Source of the DNA: Gillisella vitis
GTDB taxonomy: Bacteria; Pseudomonadota; Alphaproteobacteria; Rhizobiales; Rhizobiaceae
NCBI RefSeq assembly: GCF_001541345.2
Contig: NZ_LMVL02000008.1
Coordinates: 124,001 to 188,000 of the forward strand
Reading direction: 5' to 3'
DNA: 64,000 bases
The notes under the pieces are model-generated. The model did no database searches. It saw nothing but the letters and a program-made list of their open reading frames with translations, and had not been told where the DNA came from. Shown in pieces: positions 8,377 through 17,551 of the stretch. The number at the start of each line of letters is the position of its first letter. The stretch's first letter is position 1. The position numbers and the translations under genes were made by a program.

Positions 8377-9294
8377 ATGAAAGCGATTGTCATCAACCAA
8401 TACGGCAATAACGACGTGGTCAAATATGTCGATATTGATCGTCCAGACCCCCACGTTGGCGAAGTGTTGGTCAAAATTCATGCGGCAGGCGTCAATCCTG
8501 TAGACTGGAAAATCCGCAGTGGTCTCGGTCAGCGCCTCGGCATGTCTTTACCCATCTATCTTGGAGGCGAGATAGCCGGTACCATCGAGAAACTCGGCGA
8601 TTGGGTCAGCGAATTCAAAGTTGGCGATGCGGTTTACGGCATCATTCCCTCGGGCGGCTTTGCCGAATATGTCGTTGCCAAGGCCACAGACCTTGCTCGC
8701 AAACCTACCAAGCTGGATTTCATCCAGGCGGCTGCGATACCGCTCGGTGCTTTGACCGCATGGCAGGCGATGTTCGATCTTGCCACACTCTCCAGCGGCC
8801 AGCGTTTGTTAATCACCAACAGTTCTGGTGGCGTCGGCTCCCTTGCGGTGCAACTCGCAAAGGTGACGGGCGCGCATGTCACCGCCATGGGGTCCGCGCC
8901 GAACGAGGACTATGTGCGCAGTCTGGGCGCTGACGATTTCATCGACTACAGAAGTCAAGCTTTCGAGTGCGTCGCCCATGACATGGATGTCGTGTTTGAT
9001 ACGGTCGGCGGTGACACCTTTGAACGAGCGTTCCTGACTCTCAAAAAGGGAGGATTCCTGGTGACCGCAGTGGCTTTTCCCAGGGATGAGGCGAACAGGT
9101 ATGGCGTTGGCGTTGCACGCGTTCATTGCAAGCCAAATGCGGGGCAGCTTATCTCAATCGGCGAACTTGCTGAAACCGGCAGGCTGAAAGCCCATGTCGC
9201 GACGGTTCTTCCTCTTGCGGAAATCAAAGATGCATTCGATCTCTCCGAGGGCGGCCGCACCCGTGGAAAAATCGTAATGCGGGTCATGGACTAA
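8377..9294 (+). CDS. NADP-dependent oxidoreductase (zinc-free MDR / quinone oxidoreductase type)
   Basis: A 305-residue medium-chain dehydrogenase/reductase. The N-terminal GroES-like domain carries HAAGVNPVDWKIRSG. The Rossmann domain carries the NADPH motif SSGGVGSLAVQLAKVTGA. The zinc ligands of true alcohol dehydrogenases are absent, so it should act as an NADPH-dependent quinone or enone reductase. The start has an AGGAG ribosome binding site nine bases upstream. The divergent AraC gene suggests substrate-induced control. The substrate is not predictable. Confidence 0.9.
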   Translation: MKAIVINQYGNNDVVKYVDIDRPDPHVGEVLVKIHAAGVNPVDWKIRSGLGQRLGMSLPIYLGGEIAGTIEKLGDWVSEFKVGDAVYGIIPSGGFAEYVVAKATDLARKPTKLDFIQAAAIPLGALTAWQAMFDLATLSSGQRLLITNSSGGVGSLAVQLAKVTGAHVTAMGSAPNEDYVRSLGADDFIDYRSQAFECVAHDMDVVFDTVGGDTFERAFLTLKKGGFLVTAVAFPRDEANRYGVGVARVHCKPNAGQLISIGELAETGRLKAHVATVLPLAEIKDAFDLSEGGRTRGKIVMRVMD

Positions 9295-9408
9295 AGTTTG
9301 CTTTAGGAAAAGTGGAACTCTGTTTTCCCGAAAATACAAACGACAACAAGAAAAGCGAGTGTCTGTTTGGTTCAATCTGAGCCTGATAGACTCTCGCTTG
9401 CGAATAAA
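9295..9408 (+). repeat. Full copy of the ~102-nt dispersed intergenic repeat
   Basis: Starting at the stop codon of the oxidoreductase, this segment aligns along its length with the complement of 19062-19163. Shared blocks are ggaaaagtggaac, gttttcccgaaaa, tacaaacga, and tggttcaatctga with ctgatagactctcgct. The right end contains an imperfect inverted repeat. It may double as a transcript end. Confidence 0.7.
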
Positions 9409-9495
9409 TGCGGTCGATAATGCCCGGTGAGCGTCGAAAACCGGGGTGGCCGTTCTCACCGTCGCGCAAGCGGGTGGTGACTGCGATTTCCACCG

Positions 9496-10419
9496 TCACC
9501 CCGTATTTTTTGCACGCCAGTCAACATACTCATCAAGGGTCTTGTTGGCGATGATCTGCATGGCGGAGGCGGGGACGGCGGCCCAGGGGTCTTGGGCTTT
9601 GCCCGGCACGGTCTGCTGGCCCTGGATGCGGTGCAGGCGGTTGCCGCTGGCGTCGAGAATATCCCAGACATAGACGACGGTGATCTTGCCGCCTTCGCCA
9701 TAGGCAGAGAAATAGCCTTTGAGAATATGGCGGGCCTGTTCGCCGCTGGAGCTGCGCATCATCAGCCCTTTGGCGCGGGCCTCGGCTCCCAACTGGCGCG
9801 AGAGCGGCGTGACCGCCTCGACCGGCGCGCCGATGATTGGCAGGAAGCGGATCGAGTCTGGTCCGGCATCGCCAGCCGGAGCAAGCGAGGCTTGCTGCGA
9901 GGGAGCGGCGGCTTCATCATCGGTTTGCGGTGCGAGAGCGGCCTCTTCCTCAGGCTCTGGTTGGCTGATCGATGGTCCAGCCTCGGCCTGCTCATGCATC
10001 CGGTTCTGCTGCCTTTCGGGCTGCTGCCAGCTTTGCTGGCGGCGCGGTTGTCCGTCCAGAGGCTCTGAAGCAACCGGATTATAGCCGTTTTGCAGGGCTT
10101 GCGCCTGGGCTTCCAGCGAATTTTGTGGCTGGGACTGGCTTTCCGGCTGCGGATAGGGGGAGTAAGCCTGTTCCGGCGCTTGCTCACGCAACGCGCGATG
10201 CGGGCGGCGGGGGACTTCCTCATTCTGGCGCATGGCGGTCTGCATGTCTTCACCGGTCAGCGGCTTGCTGATCGAGCCGCTGGTGCCGACATCGAGAGGT
10301 GGCGTCAGCGTGTCGGAGACGCTGCAACCGGCCAGACCGGCACTGGCCAAGCCAGCGCTGGCCAGACCACCAAGGGCCAGAACGAGCGCGGAGCCGATGC
10401 TGGAAGCGGGACGTCTCAT
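9496..10419 (-). CDS. Hypothetical lipoprotein with proline/glutamine-rich linker
   Basis: The 307-residue product has a lipoprotein signal peptide with lipobox LAGC (Cys32). A long low-complexity region rich in Gln, Pro and Glu follows (about residues 65-190). The compact C-terminal domain (about 195-305) contains LKGYFSAYGEGGKITVVYVW, then ILDASGNRLHRI and a conserved DPWAAVP segment. I know no functional name for this domain; similar lipoproteins occur in other Rhizobiales. It is probably anchored in the outer or inner membrane and exposed to the periplasm. The gene is monocistronic. Confidence 0.85.
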   Translation of the reverse strand: MRRPASSIGSALVLALGGLASAGLASAGLAGCSVSDTLTPPLDVGTSGSISKPLTGEDMQTAMRQNEEVPRRPHRALREQAPEQAYSPYPQPESQSQPQNSLEAQAQALQNGYNPVASEPLDGQPRRQQSWQQPERQQNRMHEQAEAGPSISQPEPEEEAALAPQTDDEAAAPSQQASLAPAGDAGPDSIRFLPIIGAPVEAVTPLSRQLGAEARAKGLMMRSSSGEQARHILKGYFSAYGEGGKITVVYVWDILDASGNRLHRIQGQQTVPGKAQDPWAAVPASAMQIIANKTLDEYVDWRAKNTG

Positions 10420-10559
10420 TGGCTGCCTCCTTAACGGCTGCGTTCGTATGAGAATCCCGCGATTATCTTCCTAAAACGTTAAATTTTGCTTCAAACGCGA
10501 CCTACATGTCGCCTTTTATCGCCAAAAATGCATCTTTGATACCAAGGCATCGAAGATGC

Positions 10560-11714
10560 TCACGCCTTGACGATCAGATCCAGCGGATGACGCGAAAGCG
10601 CGCGTGGCGCCCCTTCGGTGGTGAGATACGTGTGGCCCAACGTCATCGCGGTCTCGCGTTCGGAATCCATGATGATCATGTGGATGAACAGAGACATGTT
10701 GGGCAGGATCTCCTGCGGATTGCCGATGTGGAACATCTGGTGCTCCATCCAGGACGGGGAGAAGCGGGCGCCCAGCGAATAGCCGCAGGCATTCAGCCGG
10801 TGGCGGGTCAGGCCGCGTTCGTCCAGCACTCTTGCATGGGTCTCAAACACGTCGCCGAAGGTATGGCCGGGCCGCAGCACGGTTTCGATTTCCTGGATCG
10901 CCTCACGGCAGGCGGCATAAAGTTCACGGTGGCGGGGCGAGGGCTCTCCGACCAGCACAGTGCGCATCATCGCGGCATGGTAATGGGCTGAAGCTCCGGC
11001 CCATTCCAGCGTCAGCTGGTCATTGGCCGACAGCGTGCGGCGGCCCGCCTTGTAGCGGCACAGCAACGCATCCTGACCGGAGCCGATGATGAATTCATTA
11101 GCCGGATAATCGCCGCCGCCAGCAAAGACCGCGCCTTGCATGGCAGCGAGAATGGCGGCCTCGTCGCCCCCGGCTGAAATCAGCGGCAGGGCTGCGTCCA
11201 GCGCGTCATCGGCAAGGCTGGCGGCCTTTTCGACATAGGCGATTTCCTCTGGGCTCTTGATCAGCCGCAATTCGCTGACCAGCATCGACGCGTCGATCAA
11301 TTCACCGAAGCTCAGCAATTGATTGTCCAGCAGTCGAGCGATCCGCCCGGTCATGCCATGGGTGTCGTATTCGATGCCAAGACGGCAGCCGAGCAGGTCG
11401 AGATCGTTGAGCAGATCCTTCAGGTCGCTGGTCGGATCGGCGTTGGTACGGTCAACCCAGATCAGGATATTGTCGATGGTCGAGGTCTGGCGGGCCTGGC
11501 GCAGATCCGCCGAGCGGGTCAGAAGCGTCATCGAGCCATCGGCCTTCACCACCAGCGTCTGGAAGAAGCAATAGCCGAACGTGTCATAGCCGGTCAGCCA
11601 ATACATGCTTTCTTGGGCAAACAGCAGCATGGCATCCAGCTTCTGTTCGCGCATCCTGTTGGTCAGGCGTTCCAGCCGGGCGGCATATTCGGCGTTTGAA
11701 AAATGCAAAGTCAT
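10560..11714 (-). CDS. M24-fold (creatinase/aminopeptidase P-like) protein lacking the metal ligands
   Basis: The 384-residue protein has the two-domain layout of creatinase and Xaa-Pro peptidases: a creatinase N-domain (about 1-150) and a pita-bread domain (about 155-375). The usual metal ligands are not conserved. Where family members have VDxG and SDxTRT it has LEWAG and AAMMRT. Where they have GHGIG it has GYSLG. The EPG glutamate position reads FIHMI. It is therefore unlikely to be a metal-dependent aminopeptidase and more likely a metal-free hydrolase of the creatinase or ectoine hydrolase kind, or a non-catalytic member. Its ATG overlaps the pgeF stop codon by four bases, so it is translationally coupled at the end of the lgt operon. 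Confidence 0.85.
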   Translation of the reverse strand: MTLHFSNAEYAARLERLTNRMREQKLDAMLLFAQESMYWLTGYDTFGYCFFQTLVVKADGSMTLLTRSADLRQARQTSTIDNILIWVDRTNADPTSDLKDLLNDLDLLGCRLGIEYDTHGMTGRIARLLDNQLLSFGELIDASMLVSELRLIKSPEEIAYVEKAASLADDALDAALPLISAGGDEAAILAAMQGAVFAGGGDYPANEFIIGSGQDALLCRYKAGRRTLSANDQLTLEWAGASAHYHAAMMRTVLVGEPSPRHRELYAACREAIQEIETVLRPGHTFGDVFETHARVLDERGLTRHRLNACGYSLGARFSPSWMEHQMFHIGNPQEILPNMSLFIHMIIMDSERETAMTLGHTYLTTEGAPRALSRHPLDLIVKA

Positions 11715-12541
11715 GCGCGAGGCCCCTGAAGCATGATGGCGGAGATCTGGCGGCCGTAGTCCGGCTCGCCCGCGTGGGTGGTGCGACGATAAGAGAAGAA
11801 CCGGTCCGGATCGCCATAGGTGCAGAGACCGAGCATGTCGGCGGCAATCCCGGCATCCGTCAGCCGCTTCACCGTCAGTCCCGGCAGGTCGAACATTGAA
11901 TGGCCGGGCTTGGTCGAAGGCGTGAAAAACTGCTGATAGGCGGGGTCATGGGCCAGAAACCGCTCGACGAATTCCGGGCCGACCTCATAAGCTTTGGCGC
12001 TGATCGACGGGCCAAGCGTGGCGACAATGCTGGCGCGGGTAGCGCCCAGCGCGATCATCGCTTCGATGGTATTTTCCAGCACGCCGGTTAGCGCGCCCTT
12101 CCATCCGGCATGGGCAGCCCCGATGACGCGGTTGACCGGATCGGCAAACAGGATCGGTCCGCAATCGGCGGCAAGCGCCCCCAGGATAAGGCCGGGCCGG
12201 TCGGTGACCATGGCATCCACTTGTGGCCGTTGCGACCCGAAAGGCTCTGTCACCGTCACCACATTGGGAGAATGGACCTGATGAACGGTGACGAGATCCG
12301 CCTCTTTTCCACCAAACCAGCCCGCCACGCGGGCGCGGTTTTCATGCACATGCGCCGGATTGTCGTTTGATCCGAGCCCGATGTTCAGCCCCGCGTAAAT
12401 GCCGGTGGACACGCCACCATGCCGGGTGAAAAAGCCGTGGACTATTCCTGCCGACCCGCAGGGGGCCAGCAGCGCGCTCTGCAAGGGGGATGGTCCGGTT
12501 TCGGGTTGAAGGTGGGCCACATCGTGTGTCGAGGACGGCAT
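11711..12541 (-). CDS. pgeF: Peptidoglycan editing factor / purine nucleoside phosphorylase, YfiH (laccase domain) family
   Basis: This 276-residue protein is in the YfiH/DUF152 family, whose members act on nucleosides and correct muropeptides. The metal-site residues are visible: His87 and His90 in TVHQVH, Cys127 in AADCGPI, and His144 in AAHAGWKG. The start ATG at 12541 is preceded by an AAAGGGACACCG segment. It lies between the MidA-like methyltransferase and the M24 protein on the same strand, an arrangement common in rhizobia (lgt - methyltransferase - pgeF). Confidence 0.92.
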   Translation of the reverse strand: MPSSTHDVAHLQPETGPSPLQSALLAPCGSAGIVHGFFTRHGGVSTGIYAGLNIGLGSNDNPAHVHENRARVAGWFGGKEADLVTVHQVHSPNVVTVTEPFGSQRPQVDAMVTDRPGLILGALAADCGPILFADPVNRVIGAAHAGWKGALTGVLENTIEAMIALGATRASIVATLGPSISAKAYEVGPEFVERFLAHDPAYQQFFTPSTKPGHSMFDLPGLTVKRLTDAGIAADMLGLCTYGDPDRFFSYRRTTHAGEPDYGRQISAIMLQGPRA

Positions 12542-12702
12542 CGGTGTCCCTTTCGCATGTCTTAATCTGAATCAATCGGCATTATGTCCAGGATTTTGCC
12601 CGCAGCATGGTCAGATCCAGCGATTTGGCCGGATGTGACCATCACCGCGGTGATCTGTCAATCCTGGGTCGAAGCTCGGCCTGGGTCAAAGCCCGGCCTG
12701 AG

Positions 12703-13836
12703 CTAAAGGTCCGCCTGGGGCAGGGGCCGGAACGGGGCGAGCGACAGGGTGGGGCTGGAGAGGGCAAGCACTTTGAACAATTCGCCCATCCGCCCGACTC
12801 CAGCACCCGCCAGCCGGTTGACGGCTTCGGCCAGTTCAAGCTGGGTGGCTTCGTCCTTGCCGCGCCCCAGAATGCCGACGCGTTCCTTGATGCCAAGGCC
12901 GAGCAGGAAATCGCCCTGGCGCAGGCAGCCGCTGGGCGTGACCCCGGCTGCAAGGGCGGTGCGGGCCAGATCCTCGAAATCGACATGACTGGTCAGATCG
13001 GCAATGCCTGGATTGGCCAGCGGCGGATCGTAATCATGGGCGCGCAAGGCTTGCAGCGTATCGCCGAAGCCGGTGGAGATATGGCCGTAATCGATGATCA
13101 GCGCCGCCCCTCCTTCGGCTTTCAGCCGCTCGCACATGGAGGTCATCACCGCGCGGCGGGCGGGTGAAAACTCAAACACCGTGCCATCAGGCTGGGCGCT
13201 GGCGCCCGGCGGCAGAAGGGCCGGATCAAGCGTCGCAACCCCGGTCGAGAAGATCAGCTCATCGTCCACGCCGAGGCTGACCATGCGTTCGCGGTAATGC
13301 GGGCCGAGCTTGACGAACTGGCGGATGGGAATGGCGTCGAACAGCTCGTTGGCCACCACCAGCACGAAGCCTTCGGGCACATCGCCAAAGCTATCATGCC
13401 AGTCAATCTTTTCGATATGCGGCTCCAGGCTGTTGCGCTGGATCTGGCGCAGCCGGTCGCTGGTTTCCACCAGATGAACGGTGGAATCCCGGTAGAGATC
13501 GGGTGCAAGCCGGGCGATGACCCGCAGCATATCGCTCATCATCGTGCCGCGTCCGGGGCCGACTTCTGCCAGCCGCACGGGGGCGGGCAGGCCATGGCGC
13601 TGCCAGGCATGGACAATGAAAACCCCGATCATCTCACCGAAGATCTGGCTGATTTCCGGCCCGGTGATGAAATCCCCAGAAGTGCCGAAAGGTTCACGGG
13701 TCTTGTAATAGCCGAATTCCGGATCGGCGAGGCAAAGAGCAAAATAATCCGTGACGCTCAACGGACCGTTCAACCGGATGAGCGCCTTGATCTTATCACC
13801 AAGCGTGGTGGTCATGGTCAGCGTTTCCCGATTCAT
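12703..13836 (-). CDS. SAM-dependent methyltransferase, MidA/NDUFAF7 family
   Basis: A 377-residue class I methyltransferase of the family that includes NDUFAF7/MidA, an arginine methyltransferase needed for assembly of respiratory complex I in mitochondria. Visible are the N-terminal PEFGYYKTREPFGTSGDFIT, which is diagnostic for the family, and the SAM-binding EVGPGRGTMMSDML. A further conserved region is VVANELFDAIPIRQF. The ATG overlaps the lgt stop by four bases, so translation is coupled. A role in complex I maturation is inferred from the family. Confidence 0.92.
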   Translation of the reverse strand: MNRETLTMTTTLGDKIKALIRLNGPLSVTDYFALCLADPEFGYYKTREPFGTSGDFITGPEISQIFGEMIGVFIVHAWQRHGLPAPVRLAEVGPGRGTMMSDMLRVIARLAPDLYRDSTVHLVETSDRLRQIQRNSLEPHIEKIDWHDSFGDVPEGFVLVVANELFDAIPIRQFVKLGPHYRERMVSLGVDDELIFSTGVATLDPALLPPGASAQPDGTVFEFSPARRAVMTSMCERLKAEGGAALIIDYGHISTGFGDTLQALRAHDYDPPLANPGIADLTSHVDFEDLARTALAAGVTPSGCLRQGDFLLGLGIKERVGILGRGKDEATQLELAEAVNRLAGAGVGRMGELFKVLALSSPTLSLAPFRPLPQADL

Positions 13837-14771
13837 CCCTTTAGTCCTGACGGCTCTTGGTTATGCCCGGCACGTCTTGCCCGCCAGATAGCCCACAGCC
13901 CCAGCGCCAGCATTGGCAGCGAGAGTACCATGCCCATGGTTAACCAACCACCTGCCAGATAGCCGAGCTGCTCATCTGGTTCCCGGAAAAATTCAACAAA
14001 AATACGCGCCAGCGCATAGCCGCAGATAAAGACACCGCTGATAACGCCTGAGGTTTTCAGTGCGTGGAACCAGCGGATGAGCACTTGCAGCAGCACAAAC
14101 AGCACGAGGCCTTCCAGTGCTGCTTCATAAAGCTGGCTTGGATGGCGAGTGAAGGGACCGCCGGTCGGGAACTGCATGGCCCAGGCCACGTCGCTGATCC
14201 GGCCCCACAATTCGCCATTGATGAAATTGGCGATCCGGCCGAAGAATAGACCGATGGGGGCGACACAGGCGACGAGGTCGAACAGCATCCATACGGGCAG
14301 ACCGTTGCGTCGAGCAAAGACGATCATTGCCAGCGTAGCCCCGGTCAGGCCGCCATGGAAGGACATGCCGCCGCGCCAGATTTCCAGCGCCACCACCGGA
14401 TTGTCCAGCACCGGTTGCAGGTCATAGAACAGGATATAGCCGATCCGCCCACCCAGCACGATGCCGATCGCCGCCCAGACCAGAAAATCATCCAGGTGTT
14501 TTTCGGTGATTGGCGTGGTGTTGCCGGGCCAGAGCGACAGATTGGCGATCATCCGGCGCGCCAACCACCAGCCAATGAGAATGCCTGTGACATAGGCCAG
14601 TCCATACCAGCGAATGGCAATGGGGCCGATGCTGAGCGCAATCGGGTCGATCTGCGGATAGGGCAGAATGGCGAAAAGGCTGGCTACTGTGTTCAAGGAT
14701 ATGCTTTCATTCGATTTCTCCGAAAAATGGCGGGCAGGCTTGCGCTGGTCAAGGTGAATCTGCCCAACCAT
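13833..14771 (-). CDS. lgt: Prolipoprotein diacylglyceryl transferase
   Basis: Lgt moves a diacylglyceryl group from phosphatidylglycerol to the lipobox cysteine of prolipoproteins in the inner membrane. The protein has about seven membrane segments and the Lgt signature FFGRIANFINGELWGR, plus GGMSFHGGL and RHPSQLYEA. The ATG at 14771 gives 312 residues and has a GGAG about nine bases upstream. Most homologues begin close to SLFAILPYPQIDP, so a TTG at 14696 (287 residues) is a real alternative. It is the first gene of an operon with the MidA-like, pgeF and M24 genes. Confidence 0.95.
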   Translation of the reverse strand: MVGQIHLDQRKPARHFSEKSNESISLNTVASLFAILPYPQIDPIALSIGPIAIRWYGLAYVTGILIGWWLARRMIANLSLWPGNTTPITEKHLDDFLVWAAIGIVLGGRIGYILFYDLQPVLDNPVVALEIWRGGMSFHGGLTGATLAMIVFARRNGLPVWMLFDLVACVAPIGLFFGRIANFINGELWGRISDVAWAMQFPTGGPFTRHPSQLYEAALEGLVLFVLLQVLIRWFHALKTSGVISGVFICGYALARIFVEFFREPDEQLGYLAGGWLTMGMVLSLPMLALGLWAIWRARRAGHNQEPSGLKG

Positions 14772-15051
14772 CTTGATCCGCTCCGATTAAGGTGAAAATT
14801 GCACCGAGAGCTTAAAAAGACGTGAGATCGTGAATGATCTGTGTAAAGGCCGGGAAAAGGCTTTTGGCAACGGCTTTTGGAGGGCGGTGTTTGGGTGCGT
14901 TTGGCACGGCCCGTCTGATGTTTTGCCGGTGGACGCAAGGGCCGGTGCTCTTCACGTGGTTTTCTCTTGCATAGCCTGCGCCGAATCCCTACCTCCAGAG
15001 AATGCCGCGCCCCAATTGGGCGTCTTGTGGTGGAGCGTAAGGAACACGATC

Positions 15052-15333
15052 ATGAGCACCGGAACAAGCCGTATCATGGATGAATTCGCCAAGTTGATGA
15101 CCGATGCCGCGGGCGCCGCCCAGGGCGTGCGCAAGGAAGCGGAAACCGCCTTGCATGCCCAGGCCGAACGCTGGCTGAACAGCCTGGACGTGGTGCGTCG
15201 CGAGGAATTCGACGTGGTGCGCGAAATGGCGTTGAAGGCATTGGAAGAAAACGAAGCCCTCAAGGCCCGTATCGAGGCGCTGGAACAGCAGACGGGTGGC
15301 AGTGCGCCTGCGGTCACCGAATCGGCGCCTTGA
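15052..15333 (+). CDS. Accessory factor UbiK family protein (BMFP domain)
   Basis: This 93-residue protein starts at the ATG at 15052 with a TAAGGAA ribosome binding site; upstream extensions of the frame are unlikely. Residues 1-70 are amphipathic helix (IMDEFAKLMTDAAG) and residues 45-85 form a coiled coil (REEFDVVREMALKALEENEA, then LKARIEALEQQ). This is the layout of the YqiC/UbiK family, which assists aerobic ubiquinone synthesis in enterobacteria and has membrane-fusogenic activity. It is divergent from lgt. A stem-loop terminator follows at 15423. Confidence 0.85.
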   Translation: MSTGTSRIMDEFAKLMTDAAGAAQGVRKEAETALHAQAERWLNSLDVVRREEFDVVREMALKALEENEALKARIEALEQQTGGSAPAVTESAP

Positions 15334-15422
15334 TAGGGAAAAGCATCGGGCAGCTACGGATCGGCTGACCATCGGCCTGATTGTCCGTAGATGGACTAGC
15401 AAATCAATAATCACGCTATCTG

Positions 15423-15451
15423 ACGGTTGTGCTCGCGCGCAGCCGTTTTTT
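15423..15451 (+). terminator. Probable intrinsic terminator downstream of the ubiK-like gene
   Basis: Arms acggttg and cagccgt (one G-U pair) enclose a ten-base loop and run into five or more T on the plus strand. It is 90 bases beyond the ubiK-like stop codon. Confidence 0.55.
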
Positions 15452-15831
15452 ATGGGGGCTATGGGGTCATCGGAGCGTTAACCGGGCATTGTGGTTAATG
15501 ATTGCTTACGTTTTTTTTCCACATGTGGATTGTTCCAAAAAAGGCAATTCCATGAGTCAGTTAAGCCTGTGCATCGGGGTGTTGATACACGCGCTGTCCA
15601 CAGTGACGCTCGTGAAATCGGCGGGGAGGGGCTGGTTTGGGGCAGTGCCCGCTATACACTGATTTTAAATGATGATTCGAAACGAACCCGACCAGTTTCG
15701 GGCAGGGTGCCGCAAGCATTCTGGGGCTATCGGGTGTCATTCGAAGCGTATTTCCGGTCAGTGCGTTGTGGTTTGTCGATGGTGTCAGCGTGTCGTCATC
15801 ACAAGGGCATTCCCGGTTTAGAAGGTGCGGC
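15452..15831. other. Intergenic region before the YbjN gene
   Basis: About 380 bases without a supported gene. It contains a T-rich stretch and a ccacatgtgg palindrome near 15520. A 30-residue-scale ORF starting at ATG 15552 lacks a ribosome binding site. The promoter for the YbjN-proC-CsaA group probably lies here. Confidence 0.35.
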
Positions 15832-16332
15832 ATGAGCCTAATGGAATTTCAATTTGAACGTCAGTCCAACCCGGTCGACACGATCGAGTATGTGGCCTCG
15901 AATAATGACTGGTCTTTCGAGCGGTCCGGCGAAGATGAAATCGCCATGACTGTGGATGGTCGCTGGGCTGCCTATCACGTGTCCTTCTCCTGGATGGAGG
16001 AATGCGAGGCGCTGCATCTGGCCTGCGCCTTTGATATCAGAGTGCCGGAACCCAGGGTCAACGAGATCATCCGGCTGCTGTCGCATATCAATGGACAGGT
16101 GCTGATGGGCCATTTCGATCTGTGGCGCCAGGAAGACGTGGTGATCTTCCGCCAGTCGCTGCTGCTGGCCGGTGGTGCCGAGCCGACCAACCAGCAGGTT
16201 GAAGTACTGTTGTCCAGCGCGGTCGAGGCCTGCGAGACCTATTTTCAGGCGTTCCAGTTCGTCGTCTGGTCGGGGCTCGATGCCAAGTCGGCCATGGATG
16301 CGGTGCTGTTCACCACGGTTGGCGAGGCCTGA
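15832..16332 (+). CDS. YbjN domain-containing protein
   Basis: The 166-residue protein begins at ATG 15832 with GAAGGTG upstream. It shows the YbjN fold pattern: VDTIEYVASNNDWSFERSG near residues 16-34, then YHVSFSWMEECEALHLACAF, RVNEIIRLLSHINGQVLMG and a C-terminal helix QAFQFVVWSGLDA. YbjN proteins are small and soluble, and their precise role is not settled; they have been tied to type III chaperone-like folds and motility or stress control. It lies two bases before proC and is very likely co-transcribed with it. Confidence 0.9.
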   Translation: MSLMEFQFERQSNPVDTIEYVASNNDWSFERSGEDEIAMTVDGRWAAYHVSFSWMEECEALHLACAFDIRVPEPRVNEIIRLLSHINGQVLMGHFDLWRQEDVVIFRQSLLLAGGAEPTNQQVEVLLSSAVEACETYFQAFQFVVWSGLDAKSAMDAVLFTTVGEA

Positions 16333-16334
16333 TC

Positions 16335-17156
16335 ATGGGAAGTGCGCAGACCTCGGGTCCGATCGTTCTTGTCGGCGCCGGCAATATGGGCGGCGCCATG
16401 CTGTCCGGCTGGCTGAAGAACGGCGTCGATCCGTCGACTGTGATCGTCATCGATCCCGGCGCGAGTGATGCCGCCAAGGAGCGGTTTACCCAGGCTGGCG
16501 TGCGTCATCTGACGCAGGCGCCGGTTGATATCGTCGCTGGTTTGCTGTTCCTGGCCGTCAAGCCGCAGGTGATGGAAGCGGTACTTGCGCCGCTCAAGCC
16601 GCTGGTGGGTGCCGATACGGTTGTGGTGTCCGTGGCTGCTGGAAAGACCCTGTCTTTCATGGAAACCCATTTGGGGGTTGCGGCCATGGTCCGCGCCATG
16701 CCCAATACGCCTGCCATGGTCGGACGTGGTGTCACCGGGGCCTATGCCAATGCCGAGGTCAGCGAGGCGCAGCGGGCGCGGGTGACGGCGCTTCTAGCCG
16801 TGTCCGGGCCTGTCGAGTGGGTGGGCAGTGAAAGTGATATTGACGCCGTGACCGCCGTTTCCGGCAGCGGTCCGGCCTATGTGTTTTATCTCGTCGAATG
16901 CATGGCTGAGGCAGGCCGTAAAGCCGGTCTGCCAGCGGACCTCGCCATGCGTCTCGCACGGGAAACCGTCGCGGGGGCTGGTGAAATGTTGCACCAGTCC
17001 CCGGACGATGCCGCCACGCTGCGCAAGAATGTCACCTCGCCGGGCGGCACCACCGCCGCAGCTCTTGGCGTGTTGATGGCCGAAGACGGCATGCAGCCAT
17101 TGTTCGACACGGCGATAGCCGCCGCGAAACGCCGAGCCGAGGAGCTTGCCTCTTGA
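16335..17156 (+). CDS. proC: Pyrroline-5-carboxylate reductase
   Basis: This enzyme reduces 1-pyrroline-5-carboxylate to proline with NAD(P)H, the last step of proline synthesis. It is 273 residues. The dinucleotide-binding motif VLVGAGNMGGAMLSGWL is at the N-terminus. The AMPNTPAMVGRGVTGAYA segment and the C-terminal signature LRKNVTSPGGTTAAALGVL are both present. The start follows the YbjN stop by two bases, and the stop overlaps the TTG start of the CsaA-like gene. Confidence 0.97.
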   Translation: MGSAQTSGPIVLVGAGNMGGAMLSGWLKNGVDPSTVIVIDPGASDAAKERFTQAGVRHLTQAPVDIVAGLLFLAVKPQVMEAVLAPLKPLVGADTVVVSVAAGKTLSFMETHLGVAAMVRAMPNTPAMVGRGVTGAYANAEVSEAQRARVTALLAVSGPVEWVGSESDIDAVTAVSGSGPAYVFYLVECMAEAGRKAGLPADLAMRLARETVAGAGEMLHQSPDDAATLRKNVTSPGGTTAAALGVLMAEDGMQPLFDTAIAAAKRRAEELAS

Positions 17157-17512
17157 GTGGCGGCGACAAGACCTCGAACGAGATCACTTACGGTGATTTC
17201 GAAAAAGTCGATATCCGGGTCGGGACGATTATCGAGGCAGAACCCTTTCCTGAGGCCCGCAAGCCCGCCTTCAAACTGCGGATCGATTTCGGGCCTGAGA
17301 TCGGCATCAAGCGGTCCTCGGCGCAGATCACCGTGCATTATACGCCGGAAAGCCTTCTTGGTCGCCAGGTGCTCGGCGTGGTGAATTTTCCACCGCGCCA
17401 GATCGGGCCTGTGCGGTCCGAGGTTCTCACTCTTGGTTTTGAGGATGAGGCCGGAGCGATTGTGCTGGCTGCCGTGGAGCACGGCGTGCCGAACGGCCAC
17501 AAAATGATGTAG
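17153..17512 (+). CDS. tRNA-binding domain protein, CsaA-like
   Basis: The 119-residue protein is an OB-fold tRNA-binding domain like the CsaA chaperone and the C-terminus of bacterial MetRS. Visible are YGDFEKVDIRVGTIIEAEPF and the conserved KLRIDFGPEIGIKRSSAQIT. The NFPPRQIGPVRSEVLTLGF segment follows. The likely start is a TTG that overlaps the proC stop (TTGA), which indicates translational coupling. It may assist protein folding or export; this is inferred from the family. Confidence 0.9.
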   Translation: MSGGDKTSNEITYGDFEKVDIRVGTIIEAEPFPEARKPAFKLRIDFGPEIGIKRSSAQITVHYTPESLLGRQVLGVVNFPPRQIGPVRSEVLTLGFEDEAGAIVLAAVEHGVPNGHKMM

Positions 17513-17551
17513 TTTCCCGCGTTCGGTTCGTCTTAAATTGGGTCGGCCTTC

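Noticed and set aside
15452..15831. Replication-origin-like features (ccacatgtgg, tgtccaca)
   Set aside because: There are only isolated matches to DnaA-type sequences, with no cluster and no dnaA or parAB genes nearby.
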